The position numbers and the translations under genes are program-made. Source: Pedobacter chitinilyticus (lineage in GTDB: Bacteria; Bacteroidota; Bacteroidia; Sphingobacteriales; Sphingobacteriaceae). Taken from it: a stretch of DNA of 64,000 nt. Of the stretch, positions 16,810-25,383 are shown piece by piece. The DNA lies in NCBI RefSeq assembly GCF_003313385.1, contig NZ_QMHN01000003.1, positions 411,086 through 475,085 of the forward strand, read 5' to 3'. The notes below the pieces were generated by a model. It saw only the letters and a program-made list of their open reading frames with translations, made no database searches and was not told the origin of the DNA. Numbering within the stretch: position 1 is the first letter of the stretch; each line of letters opens with the position of its first letter.

Positions 16810-18363
16810 ATGAGAAAACTTTTACTACTATTCTTATCAGCTGGAACTTTTTTTGCAAAAGCTCAAGTGAGTTTGACTGCGGACTGGTCTCTTCTTGCTC
16901 CTGGGTCAAGTCAAATTACTGCTAATACAGGAGCTTCGGTGGCGTACAATCCCTCAACTCAACATTTATTATTCCCTGATAGAAATAATAAAGTAAGTAT
17001 ACTATCCCCTGCCGATGGAACTACCATTAAAATTTCTGGAGGTACTCCGAAGGAGTTAAAAACAGATGCCACATGGTCTAGTGATGGCTTTAAGTATAAC
17101 AAGATTCGGGTAGATGCAGATGGCGTGATCTACGCGATAAATCTGATAACGGCAGCAGGGAACTTGTCTATTTATAGGTGGGTTAACGAAGATGATCAAG
17201 CTCCGACAAGAACTCAGTTCTCGATGGCTGCCAGAATGGGGGATTCATTTGGAATCTACGGTACGGGAGATAATACTAGGCTTTATGTCAGTGGATCTGG
17301 AAGTGACAAAATTTATGTTTATAGAGTTACAGGAGGAGTAATTACACAGGACAGGGTAATTACGATAACTACTGGTTGGGCTAGATCCAGTATATCTCCC
17401 ATTAGCGAGAACGAATTGATCATTGCGGGCCCTAGCGGTACTTGGGTAAGAAAAGTGGCTACTGCGGCAGGAGGGACAACTTTGCTGGCAGGAACGGTTA
17501 CCATTAGCAAGCAAAATTCTGCCTTCGCTAATGCAGAATATTTTGTGGATGGGACTAAGAAATATATTACTGTACATGGGGCAGTAATAAATGCTAGCAT
17601 GCAGCAAATTGGGATGGAATTTGAAGTTTATAACATTACAGACATTGCTAATCCTTCATTAGTTACCAAATCGACTTTGATGACCCCTCCTGTGGCTCAA
17701 AATGGCAGTGCGTATGCTGACGCAGCAGTCTTGAAAAATGCAGATCAAACATTCACCTTTTTTCATACCGTTTTAGCTAATGGCTTGGCGTCTTATACCT
17801 CAAACACCACACTCCCTGTAACCCTTACCTCTTTCAATGCCTCTCTAGTAAAACGACAAAGTACCCTAACTTGGCAAACCGCCTCGGAATCGAAAAACAA
17901 AGGCTTCGAAGTATTGCGTTCTAACGATAACGCCAACTTCTCGCCCATTGGTTTCGTGAACTCTAAAGCGCAAAATGGTAACTCATCAGAAGAGCTGAAC
18001 TACAGCTTTATAGACCGTACGGCTAAAGCAGGAGAAAATTATTATAAACTGAAACAGGTTGATTTAGATGGAAGCGAACAGCCGTTTGATAAAGTAGTCA
18101 GCGTAAAACTTGGCTTCGACGATAATAGCGTGGTGGCTTTTCCTAACCCAACCACCAAATATGTAACCGTTAATACAGGCACTACTGACTATAAAGCCAT
18201 TAAATATGAACTATTTGATGTGAGCGGAAAGAAAGTTTTAAGTGAAAATGCGAAAGCTACCGAGCAAGAACTTAGTCTGGGCAGCCTTCCCGCTTCTATC
18301 TATTACCTAAGGATTTCAAAAAACAACGAGCTTCAAAAGACCGTTAAGCTCATTAAACAGTAA
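16810..18363 (+). CDS. type IX secretion cargo, DUF4623-like beta-propeller protein
   Basis: The 517-residue exported protein starts with signal peptide MRKLLLLFLSAGTFFAKAQ. Residues 20-335 look like a beta-propeller or DUF4623-type domain with repeating aromatic beta strands. From LPVTLTSFNASLVKRQ on (about residue 335) comes a fibronectin-like linker and then a C-terminal sorting domain: VVAFPNPTTKYVTVN, LFDVSGKKVL, and the terminal YYLRISKNNELQKTVKLIKQ. Such type A domains direct proteins through the Bacteroidetes type IX system to the cell surface. The last 190 residues resemble those of the protein at 28152-30830. Function of the propeller is unknown. A terminator follows. Confidence 0.85.
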   Translation: MRKLLLLFLSAGTFFAKAQVSLTADWSLLAPGSSQITANTGASVAYNPSTQHLLFPDRNNKVSILSPADGTTIKISGGTPKELKTDATWSSDGFKYNKIRVDADGVIYAINLITAAGNLSIYRWVNEDDQAPTRTQFSMAARMGDSFGIYGTGDNTRLYVSGSGSDKIYVYRVTGGVITQDRVITITTGWARSSISPISENELIIAGPSGTWVRKVATAAGGTTLLAGTVTISKQNSAFANAEYFVDGTKKYITVHGAVINASMQQIGMEFEVYNITDIANPSLVTKSTLMTPPVAQNGSAYADAAVLKNADQTFTFFHTVLANGLASYTSNTTLPVTLTSFNASLVKRQSTLTWQTASESKNKGFEVLRSNDNANFSPIGFVNSKAQNGNSSEELNYSFIDRTAKAGENYYKLKQVDLDGSEQPFDKVVSVKLGFDDNSVVAFPNPTTKYVTVNTGTTDYKAIKYELFDVSGKKVLSENAKATEQELSLGSLPASIYYLRISKNNELQKTVKLIKQ

Positions 18364-18386
18364 ATAGGGTTAGTTAAATAAGTTGA

Positions 18387-18414
18387 GGCTCCGACGTATG
18401 TTGGGGCCTTTTTT
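18387..18414 (+). terminator. intrinsic terminator after the type IX cargo gene
   Basis: GGCTCCGAC pairs with GTTGGGGCC (with G-U pairs) around a 4-base loop and is followed by six T residues. Confidence 0.8.
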
Positions 18415-18494
18415 GTCATAGCTATGATCTAATTTTCAATAAAGAAGTATCATTTTTATCTATGGAGCTATCAAAATTAAGTATGGTTTTAGCG

Positions 18495-18525
18495 TTGGCC
18501 CGGCAAGCTTTTTAGGCTATCTTTG
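18495..18525 (+). promoter_or_regulatory. Bacteroidetes-type promoter of the peroxiredoxin unit
   Basis: TTG at 18495-18497 and TATCTTTG at 18518-18525 are separated by 20 bases, matching the Bacteroidetes sigma factor consensus (TTG, 19-20 bases, TAnnTTTG). The start codon is 31 bases further on. Confidence 0.75.
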
Positions 18526-18556
18526 CAGCACGAAAATTAAAAAACACGAAATAATT

Positions 18557-19189
18557 ATGAGTTACGTAGGTAAAAAATTCCCTAGTATTACAGTTGATGC
18601 CATGTCTGAAATGGGTGACGACTTGAAAATCAACGTTTTTGAAGAAGCAGTAAAAAATAACTCTAAAGTATTGTTGTTCTGGTACCCAAAAGACTTCACT
18701 TTCGTTTGCCCTACTGAATTACACGCTTTCCAAGCAGCTTTAGAAGATTTTAAACAAAGAAATACCGTAGTAATTGGTGCATCTTGCGACACTAACGAAG
18801 TACACTTTGCGTGGTTAAACACTGCAAAAGACAACGGTGGTATCGAAGGTGTTACTTATCCATTAATTGCGGATACCCACAGACAATTAGCAGGTACTTT
18901 AGGTATCTTGGATCAAGAGGTTGAGTACACTGAAGAAGGAGAAGAAGTTTTCTCTGGATCTAACGTATCTTACCGTGCTACTTACCTAATTGACGAGACT
19001 GGTAAAGTATTCCACGAGAGTGTAAACGATATGCCGTTGGGCAGAAACGTAAAAGAATATTTGCGTTTAATTGATGCTTATGCACACGTACAAAAACATG
19101 GAGAAGTTTGCCCAGCTAACTGGGAAGAAGGAAAATCAGCCATGAACGCGACTAGAACTGGCGTTGCTGAGTACTTAAGTGCTAACTAA
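18557..19189 (+). CDS. 2-Cys peroxiredoxin (AhpC/TSA family)
   Basis: The 210-residue cytoplasmic peroxidase reduces hydrogen and organic peroxides. The peroxidatic cysteine is in DFTFVCPTELHAF near residue 51 and the resolving cysteine is in HGEVCPANW near residue 188. The length fits the AhpC subgroup. It has a well-formed promoter. Downstream, after a repeat element, come a thioredoxin with a WCGNC site and a DUF6952 gene; thioredoxin is the expected electron donor, so the three likely form a redox unit even though the 180-base gap with a palindrome may reduce read-through. Confidence 0.95.
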   Translation: MSYVGKKFPSITVDAMSEMGDDLKINVFEEAVKNNSKVLLFWYPKDFTFVCPTELHAFQAALEDFKQRNTVVIGASCDTNEVHFAWLNTAKDNGGIEGVTYPLIADTHRQLAGTLGILDQEVEYTEEGEEVFSGSNVSYRATYLIDETGKVFHESVNDMPLGRNVKEYLRLIDAYAHVQKHGEVCPANWEEGKSAMNATRTGVAEYLSAN

Positions 19190-19198
19190 AAAACTTAT

Positions 19199-19271
19199 CG
19201 TTATTGCGAGGCACGAAGCAATCTTACAACGTTAATTTAAGATTGCTTCGTTGTTCTTCCTTGCAAAGACG
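19199..19271. repeat. dispersed repeat, CATTGCGAGGCACGAAGCAA family
   Basis: CGTTATTGCGAGGCACGAAG runs into TAAGATTGCTTCG as a long imperfect palindrome ending TTGCAAAGACG. The core CGAGGCACGAAGCAA recurs at 56859 and 57093, so this is a multi-copy intergenic repeat of REP or small-MITE type. Confidence 0.85.
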
Positions 19272-19369
19272 ATGATTTCTACCTTTTTTCAAACCATTAA
19301 CTATGCGATTTCTAAACTAACACAAGACTGTAAAAGTAATGTGATTGCATAGCTATTAAATTTAATATC

Positions 19370-19678
19370 ATGTTTTTAGAATTAACAGAAGATAGTTTAA
19401 ACCAATACCTTTCAGATAATCCGAAGGTAATGGTACAATATGCAGCATCATGGTGTGGTAACTGCCGTATCATGAAACCAAAGTTTAAAAAATTAGCATC
19501 AGAAAATGAGGATGTGGCGTTTTTAATCGTTGATGCAGAGAAATTTCCAGAGTCGAGAAAATTTGCGAAAGTTGATAACCTACCAACCTTTGCCGCTTTT
19601 CAAAACGGAGCTTTGGTTGATCAGGTGCAAACCAATAAAGCAGAAGTTTTAACGGATTTATTTGCTAAAATCAAGTAA
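19370..19678 (+). CDS. thioredoxin-family protein
   Basis: The 102-residue cytoplasmic protein is close to the size of classical thioredoxins. The redox site is ASWCGNCRIMKPKF, a CGNC variant of the usual CGPC, near residues 26-33. A proline at the cis-Pro position is in NLPTFAAF. It probably reduces the peroxiredoxin encoded just upstream. The next gene starts 2 bases after its stop, implying coupled translation. Confidence 0.93.
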   Translation: MFLELTEDSLNQYLSDNPKVMVQYAASWCGNCRIMKPKFKKLASENEDVAFLIVDAEKFPESRKFAKVDNLPTFAAFQNGALVDQVQTNKAEVLTDLFAKIK

Positions 19679-19680
19679 TT

Positions 19681-19929
19681 ATGAAAGTTCCAGTAATCAG
19701 ACAGTTTTTTGAAAACGCTACGCCTGAGCAGTTAAATGCAACATTAGAAGTGTTAGAAGCATTTTGCGAATTCAGAGGTGTAAGTGAAGCCGAAGTGGAT
19801 GTCGCAGGAGAAATGATTACCAATATTTGCGGCGCATTAGAAGTGCATGAAAGCGTAAAAGGCGGGATGGCCGAAAGAGAAGCGCTGAATGCATTCTCCC
19901 AAAAGGTAATGGGGTCTATTGATCGATAG
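19681..19929 (+). CDS. DUF6952 family small protein
   Basis: This 82-residue soluble protein starts 2 bases after the thioredoxin gene. The pattern MKVPVIR at the N-terminus, EVDVAGEMITNICGALEVHE in the middle and the end LNAFSQKVMGSIDR match DUF6952, a small Bacteroidetes family that I recall next to peroxiredoxin and thioredoxin genes. Its role is unknown; position suggests a helper in peroxide or thiol stress. One or two cysteines are present but no CxxC. Two terminators follow. Confidence 0.8.
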   Translation: MKVPVIRQFFENATPEQLNATLEVLEAFCEFRGVSEAEVDVAGEMITNICGALEVHESVKGGMAEREALNAFSQKVMGSIDR

Positions 19930-19965
19930 ACTTTTTTCGTAAAAGGACACCTTAATAAGGGTGTT

Positions 19966-20003
19966 AAACCTCGCAGGTTTTTAAAACCTGCGAGGTTTTT
20001 TTA
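19966..20003 (+). terminator. intrinsic terminator of the redox unit
   Basis: AAACCTCGCAGGTTT and AAACCTGCGAGGTTT form a perfect 15-bp stem with a 3-base loop, ending in a T-run. Confidence 0.92.
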
Positions 20004-20020
20004 TGTCCAAAAAAAAAATG

Positions 20021-20049
20021 AAAAATCACCCTAAAGGGGTGATTTTTTT
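20021..20049 (+). terminator. second terminator-like hairpin
   Basis: AAAAATCACCC pairs perfectly with GGGTGATTTTT across a 5-base loop and is followed by more T residues. Its A-rich left side also makes it usable on the minus strand. Confidence 0.8.
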
Positions 20050-20169
20050 GAATAGAAAATCACGCATATTTGATTTTATCAATTGGTTTTGAAAATCTAT
20101 TTCATGCCGTTGCAGTTTTTTTTAAGCGCTACTCGATCTTCAAGACCATAACAGACTTAACCAAATGTT

Positions 20170-21552
20170 ATGAAGACAAAATTTATCTTTTTAACACTGC
20201 TACTAGGCTTAGCAGTGGAATTAACTTGGGCGCAAATTCCCAAAGTTAAATCAGTAACTCCTGATGCCGTTAAAAAAAAGGAGCCCGAAGTTAAACCAGT
20301 GGATAATGATACCACAGAATTAATTAAAAAATTGAAGGCGTTGATGAAAGATGAGAAGGGCAGGCATAAAATAGGCACCTTTAAGATAGAACGTTATGTG
20401 GTTGTATTTCCCTCCTGTTTCCCAATCAAACACCAAAAGGAGATGGCCGACATTAGGCACATCGTAGATTCGTTGGTGAAGCGCGACAGTTTTAAAAATG
20501 AAACAAGAGAATATGACTTTGAATTTCAAACACCTTTACAATGTTATAATGCCCAAAAAGGAAACAAAATAAGGTTGAAGATTGCCGAAGTAGATAGTGT
20601 AAAAGTGGACATTAAAGAGGGGACAATAGAGCTGTTAAAGATATATACCAATGATGGCGAAATTTTTTACAATACCCAAGCACCAGTGCCCATTATCACC
20701 ATGGAAAAACGTTTTTCAGATAAATTACGGAATCCCAAAGATGGCTGCTTTGTACTATTGAAAGATGTATTGTCATTTGATGCAGATACCAGATTCAATT
20801 ACTTTCCCGACGATACGGTGTTTACCATGCGTAGAGATTCACGTAAATCCATCGAGACCTTTCCGTTAAGTGCCAGCAATGATTTTTCCTCTTTTGTGAA
20901 CATACAGGCCTATTCTGATTTATTGGGTGTGTTGGGAGATAAGGCTAATGGATTGGTCCAAATAGAGGCAAACACTAAATTTTACCTGCATAGGGGTAAT
21001 GTTTTTAATAAGTTTATGTACCTTCTTTATGCCTTCGAACCATTCTTTCACTTCAGCAAAATCGACAGTAAGTTTGATACAATTGCCTTATCCTCTCCTG
21101 GAGAAATTAACCGTATGGAAGTGTTTAGGAGATATACTTTTGCTGTAGGCACGGATTTAAATTTCTTTAGGTTTGATTGGCGACCAGCGAACTCTTTCGA
21201 GCTTAAAGCGGGATACCAATACAGTACTTCAAATTTAGTGTTTAATGGAAAAAAAATAGACGCCATTTTACATACGCCATATGCTGAGGCGGCTATTAAA
21301 AGCAAAAGGATGAAAAACTTTGGCACCGATATTCGTGTGCGTTTTTTAGTGCAAAAGCTAAATCCAATTGATGGCATTGATACTAGCTCCTGGGATCATT
21401 TGTGGGCATTCAAAGCCAGTGTCTATTATTTTTCGGGCAGTAAAAACAAAGACAAGGTTTTCCTGAGGTTCCTTAATTATGTTGATCCCGGAAACCGAAA
21501 ACAGGATTTTTCACAACTTCAATTAGGGTTTAGTAAAGCCATATCTTTTTAA
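20170..21552 (+). CDS. exported protein of unknown function, possible outer-membrane barrel
   Basis: The 460-residue protein has a signal peptide (MKTKFIFLTLLLGLAVELTWAQ) followed by a Lys/Pro/Glu-rich linker up to about residue 45. I recognise no family. The C-terminal 200 residues alternate aromatic and polar residues in strand-like segments (FELKAGYQYSTSNLVF, AFKASVYYFSG, FSQLQLGFSKAISF) and end in phenylalanine, as many outer-membrane barrel proteins do. It may thus be membrane-anchored, but this is inference. It lies between a double terminator and a small membrane protein gene 79 bases downstream. Confidence 0.7.
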   Translation: MKTKFIFLTLLLGLAVELTWAQIPKVKSVTPDAVKKKEPEVKPVDNDTTELIKKLKALMKDEKGRHKIGTFKIERYVVVFPSCFPIKHQKEMADIRHIVDSLVKRDSFKNETREYDFEFQTPLQCYNAQKGNKIRLKIAEVDSVKVDIKEGTIELLKIYTNDGEIFYNTQAPVPIITMEKRFSDKLRNPKDGCFVLLKDVLSFDADTRFNYFPDDTVFTMRRDSRKSIETFPLSASNDFSSFVNIQAYSDLLGVLGDKANGLVQIEANTKFYLHRGNVFNKFMYLLYAFEPFFHFSKIDSKFDTIALSSPGEINRMEVFRRYTFAVGTDLNFFRFDWRPANSFELKAGYQYSTSNLVFNGKKIDAILHTPYAEAAIKSKRMKNFGTDIRVRFLVQKLNPIDGIDTSSWDHLWAFKASVYYFSGSKNKDKVFLRFLNYVDPGNRKQDFSQLQLGFSKAISF

Positions 21553-21631
21553 TTCTTGCCAAATCCCTGCAAAAGGCACTGTTAATAAGTAACAACTAAT
21601 TAAATAAACATTAACTCTTTAATCTAAAACT

Positions 21632-22123
21632 ATGTTAGCAACATTAGAAAATCAGGACTATGAAGAACTTGCAAACGAAGTTCAGAAAATTGCAGACACC
21701 AAAAGTGAAGACAGCTTGTATGCAGTTTTGGGCAATGCCCTTTACAACAGCGGGCTAGAAGTAGCCCCTTATGACTATCCAGAAGCGGTTATGGCCATAA
21801 CCAGCATTAAAAGCAAGCACAAAGTTGATTTTATCAAAACCATTGATTTTGTGGGCAATGCGGTACCAATGGCAGAAATTGATGCCAAGGAGCAAGGGAA
21901 GGGATTTTTCCAGCGTATCAAAAAGGAAATCTGTACTAACGAAAAAATCAGGGATTTTTTTACAGGCAAAAGTGCTCTTGCCGACCATCTTAAAATCATC
22001 ATTCCAATTATCCTTGGTCTAATATCGTCGTCACTTGCCCTTGGCCCCATCGGTTTGGCTATTGTTGTCACCATTCTTGCCCTAATTCTTAAAGTAGGTT
22101 ACCAAACCTATTGTGACATTTAG
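21632..22123 (+). CDS. small membrane protein of unknown function
   Basis: The 163-residue protein has a soluble acidic N-terminal part (residues 1-115, with LENQDYEELANEVQKIAD at the start) and a strongly hydrophobic C-terminal hairpin, roughly residues 120-155 (IIIPIILGLISSSLALG, then IGLAIVVTILALILKVG), suggesting one or two membrane helices with the N-domain probably in the cytoplasm. No signal peptide and no recognised family. It is followed 57 bases later by an HU-like gene on the same strand, and the pair may be cotranscribed. Hypothetical but well-formed. Confidence 0.7.
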   Translation: MLATLENQDYEELANEVQKIADTKSEDSLYAVLGNALYNSGLEVAPYDYPEAVMAITSIKSKHKVDFIKTIDFVGNAVPMAEIDAKEQGKGFFQRIKKEICTNEKIRDFFTGKSALADHLKIIIPIILGLISSSLALGPIGLAIVVTILALILKVGYQTYCDI

Positions 22124-22180
22124 GTTGTCTACAAAATGTGGTGTTAGCAAGTAAAGAAACAATTAATCAAACACAAAAAA

Positions 22181-22567
22181 ATGGCGATTAGATATACGAT
22201 GACAGAAAAAGCTGAGCCTGGCGTTTTAGGCGGAGGAACTAAAAAGTGGTACGCAAGGGTTATTATGGACGGAGAAATTAGTATAGATGATTTATCTAAA
22301 CAAATTGAAAAATTCTCTGCCTTATCCGAGCCTGACATCCGCGGCGTAATTATTGCCTTGGAAAATGTCATCCAAGAATACCTAGTAAACGGGAAAGTAA
22401 TCCGTATGGACAAACTAGGAAGCTTTTATCCAGGACTTAGTAGCGGAGGAGCAGCAACAAAAGAGGAGTTTAATAGCACTTTTATCAAAGAAGCTTATGT
22501 TACATATCGTCCTGGGCAACGTATTCGGGATGCGCTAAAAACCGCCACTTTTAAAAAGACGGAGTAG
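22181..22567 (+). CDS. HU-like DNA-binding protein of the Bacteroidetes type
   Basis: This 128-residue protein resembles the Bacteroidetes histone-like family (TIGR01201 / HU-HIG type). It begins MAIRYTMTEKAEPG, has an alpha-helical dimer region (ISIDDLSKQIEKFSALSEPD), then the core VNGKVIRMDKLGSFYPGLSS, which corresponds to the HU beta sheet, and ends with YVTYRPGQRIRDALK. Members are thought to bend DNA, though few were tested. Immediately after the stop lie four palindromic decamers with a 22-bp period. The gene follows a small membrane protein on the same strand. Confidence 0.85.
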   Translation: MAIRYTMTEKAEPGVLGGGTKKWYARVIMDGEISIDDLSKQIEKFSALSEPDIRGVIIALENVIQEYLVNGKVIRMDKLGSFYPGLSSGGAATKEEFNSTFIKEAYVTYRPGQRIRDALKTATFKKTE

Positions 22568-22578
22568 GCCTGAAATTT

Positions 22579-22654
22579 GGAAGCTTCCAATTGCTAAACC
22601 GGAAGCTTCCACTTGTTCGATTGGAAGCTTCCAAATATAGAAATGGAAGCTTCC
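22579..22654. repeat. four GGAAGCTTCC palindromes with exact 22-bp period
   Basis: The 10-bp perfect palindrome GGAAGCTTCC occurs at 22579, 22601, 22623 and 22645. All three intervals are exactly 22 bases, about two helical turns, while the 12-base spacers differ in sequence (mostly A/T). The array starts 12 bases after the HU-like stop codon. It could be a phased protein-binding site or a set of RNA hairpins in the 3' UTR. Confidence 0.95.
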
Positions 22655-22741
22655 AGTTTTTTAACGATGCAAGAGATCGTGATTCCAGATACAGTTAAAG
22701 TGTCTAACTATAAATCGGGGTTCGATTAATCAAGTCATCCT

Positions 22742-23566
22742 TTACAAACTCTTTTTGTACAAATTATAAAGCACCTGCTTATCAAAATCGGTAAGCGTTT
22801 GCGTAATATCCGTTTGAATAAAATGGATTTTAAAGGCTTCAATGGCATAATTTGGACGTGCAATGTTATAGCCAATCACTTTTAAGCCAACTATGGGATC
22901 AAAATTTTGCGGTACGCTATCTAACACTTCATCATACCAAAGTCCGTAACCTTTTTGAGCCAAGGTTTTCCAAGGGAAATTTTTAGGATCATTTTTTCGT
23001 CCAGGGGCAAAATCCGCATGGCCAATAAAGTTGGCGGTAGGGATGCTGTATTTTTTCTTCAAGGTACCCAATAAAGCACATAGGCTATTGATCTGTGCAT
23101 CAGTCCACACATCGGTAGTCCCATTGTTGTCCATTTCAATGCCAATAGAACAAGAGTTCATATCCGTAACGCTGCCCCACTTGCCAGCCCCAGCATGTTG
23201 CGCTCTCAAATAATCGTTTACCATTTGCACCACTTTACCATCTCTGCTCACCACATAGTGAGAACTGGTTCCTGTTCGAGTTAACGTAAAAGTTCTAAGC
23301 GTTTGTTCCAACGAATCTTGCGCCGTATGGTGTATGATGACAAAATTCGGTTTTCTGATGCCCATATTGGTGGTGCCCACAAAATACTGTTCGCTATACA
23401 GCGAGTCGATTTTTTGGTTTTCGGGCGGGGTAGCTTTAATCATTTCCGAAAAAGCCTTTGCGTTGTTTTTGTACACCTTATCAGTAGCCTTATACTTGTA
23501 GGTGCTGCATCCTGCGATTAACAGCCCAATTGCTGTGGCAAGAAATGAAGATTGGTAACGGTTCAT
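22742..23566 (-). CDS. N-acetylmuramoyl-L-alanine amidase lipoprotein (AmpD-like)
   Basis: The 274-residue protein has a lipoprotein signal with lipobox LIAGC at about residues 16-20, so it is probably anchored to a membrane facing the periplasm. The Amidase_2 domain shows NFVIIHHTAQ (first zinc His), a TSSHYVVSRDGKV stretch, MNSCSIGIEMDNNG, and IGHADFAPGRKNDP with the second His and catalytic-type Lys/Asp region. It cleaves the MurNAc-L-Ala bond of peptidoglycan, likely in muropeptide recycling or wall turnover. Upstream, the divergent M49-like gene starts about 130 bases away. Confidence 0.92.
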   Translation of the reverse strand: MNRYQSSFLATAIGLLIAGCSTYKYKATDKVYKNNAKAFSEMIKATPPENQKIDSLYSEQYFVGTTNMGIRKPNFVIIHHTAQDSLEQTLRTFTLTRTGTSSHYVVSRDGKVVQMVNDYLRAQHAGAGKWGSVTDMNSCSIGIEMDNNGTTDVWTDAQINSLCALLGTLKKKYSIPTANFIGHADFAPGRKNDPKNFPWKTLAQKGYGLWYDEVLDSVPQNFDPIVGLKVIGYNIARPNYAIEAFKIHFIQTDITQTLTDFDKQVLYNLYKKSL

Positions 23567-23694
23567 TAAAATAAATTATGTTTTGTTGTGTGGTGAGTTG
23601 GTTGGGAAACCTTCAGGTGTTTAACTACTTATATTCTTCCTCAACTTTTTTACTAATTTAGGGCTTTCAAATAACATCCGAAAGAATATTATTT

Positions 23695-25371
23695 ATGCAA
23701 AAAATAAAGATGCGTGTAGCCAAAAGCCTGATCTTGGGAACAGTCTTAGTGACTTCTATAACCGCTTGTACAAGCAAAAACCCAGGCCAGGAAAATGCTG
23801 GAAAAAATGAGTTGGATTCCCTGCAAGAATATGTGGCCCAACGCTTGCCAATTTATGAGAAAGTAAGGTTAAGCACCGACCTTAATTTGCTTACCGCCAA
23901 CGAAAGACAAGTTTTACCTTTGCTAATAGAAGCGGCACAAATTATGGACGAACTGTTTTGGAAACAGGCCTATCCGCAGCGGGATAGCTTATTAGCCACC
24001 ATTAAAGACGAGAAAACAAAAGAGTTTGTAAAAATCAACTATGGTCCTTGGGACAGGTTAAACGGTGATAAGCCATTTGTAGCAGGTATTGGCGAAAAGC
24101 CACTCGGCGTAACTTTTTACCCTTTAGATATGACCAAGGAGGAGTTGGAAAAATCGGATGTAAAGGATAAACAAGGACTTTATTCGGTAATCAGGAGAGA
24201 AAGCGGCAAACTGGTTTCTATTCCATATCACATCTATTTTGCCAATGAATTGCAAAAAGCCAGTAGTTTATTAAAACAGGCCGCTTTAATTACCGACGAT
24301 GCGGGTCTTAAAAAATACCTGAACCTGCGTGCCGATGCTTTGGTGAGTGATAACTACACCGCAAGTGATTATGCTTGGTTGGACATGAAAACCAATGGCT
24401 TGGATATTATTATTGGCCCAATTGAGAACTACGAAGATAAATTGTTTAACGCCAGAGCTTCTTTCGAGAGCTATGTATTGGTAAAAGATAAAGAATGGAG
24501 CAAGCGCTTGGCCAAATATGTGGCCTTGCTTCCTGAACTTCAAAAAGGTTTGCCCGTAGCGGATAAATATAAAAAGGAAGTTCCAGGAACCGATTCGGAG
24601 CTGAATGCCTACGATGTGGTTTATTATGCAGGCGACTGTAATTCAGGTTCTAAAACCATTGCGGTAAACTTGCCTAACGACGAAAAAATCCAACAGGAAA
24701 AAGGGACCCGCCGTTCGCAGTTAAAAAATGCGATGAAAGCGAAATTTGATAAGATTTTAGTGCCTATCGCCAATGTGCTTATCGATAAAGAACAACAAAA
24801 ATACATTAAGTTTGATGCCTTTTTTGCCAATGTGATGTTCCACGAAGTAGCGCATGGTTTGGGGATTAAAAACACCATTACAGGTAAAGGAATGGTGCGC
24901 AATGCTTTGCAAGAGCAATATTCATGGTTAGAAGAAGGTAAAGCCGATGTATTGGGGCTTTACATGGTTACTGGATTGCTTAAAAAAGGAGAATTGCAGG
25001 GCGATATCAAAGACTACTACACCACCTATATGGCTGGTATTTTACGCTCGGTACGCTTTGGTGCTTCTAGCGCACACGGTAAAGCAAACATGCAATGCTT
25101 TAATTTTTTCCAAGAAAAAGGAGCATTTGAAAGAACGGCACAAGGGGCGTATAAAGTTAACTACGACAAGTTTGCTTCGGCAATGAACGAATTGAGTGCT
25201 GTAATTTTAACCTTGCAAGGTAATGGCGATAAATTAGCCGTAGAAAAAGCGCAGAAGGAAAGAGGGATCATAAAAACTGAATTACAGGCCGATTTGGACA
25301 AGCTTGCTCAAAAAGGCATTCCTGTAGATGTGGTTTTTGAACAAGGAGTAGATGTTTTAGGAATGAAATAA
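23695..25371 (+). CDS. M49-like (dipeptidyl-peptidase III family) metallopeptidase lipoprotein
   Basis: The 558-residue protein carries a lipobox-like SITAC near residue 25, suggesting a lipoprotein. The zinc site is NVMFHEVAHGLG with a HExxH pattern near residue 383, and the second motif is EEGKADVLG near residue 411, as in M49 enzymes, which normally carry HExxGH and EExxAE. The body is mostly helical. Homologues are commonly annotated as Zn-dependent hydrolase or DPP III-like. It probably removes dipeptides from short peptides; the substrate is unconfirmed. Start is ATG 23695 with ATG 23707 as alternative. A terminator follows. Confidence 0.85.
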   Translation: MQKIKMRVAKSLILGTVLVTSITACTSKNPGQENAGKNELDSLQEYVAQRLPIYEKVRLSTDLNLLTANERQVLPLLIEAAQIMDELFWKQAYPQRDSLLATIKDEKTKEFVKINYGPWDRLNGDKPFVAGIGEKPLGVTFYPLDMTKEELEKSDVKDKQGLYSVIRRESGKLVSIPYHIYFANELQKASSLLKQAALITDDAGLKKYLNLRADALVSDNYTASDYAWLDMKTNGLDIIIGPIENYEDKLFNARASFESYVLVKDKEWSKRLAKYVALLPELQKGLPVADKYKKEVPGTDSELNAYDVVYYAGDCNSGSKTIAVNLPNDEKIQQEKGTRRSQLKNAMKAKFDKILVPIANVLIDKEQQKYIKFDAFFANVMFHEVAHGLGIKNTITGKGMVRNALQEQYSWLEEGKADVLGLYMVTGLLKKGELQGDIKDYYTTYMAGILRSVRFGASSAHGKANMQCFNFFQEKGAFERTAQGAYKVNYDKFASAMNELSAVILTLQGNGDKLAVEKAQKERGIIKTELQADLDKLAQKGIPVDVVFEQGVDVLGMK

Positions 25372-25383
25372 ATTTTAAACCCA

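Noticed and set aside
22579..22654. CRISPR array
   Set aside because: The repeat is a 10-base palindrome with 12-base spacers, far from CRISPR size, and no cas gene is present.
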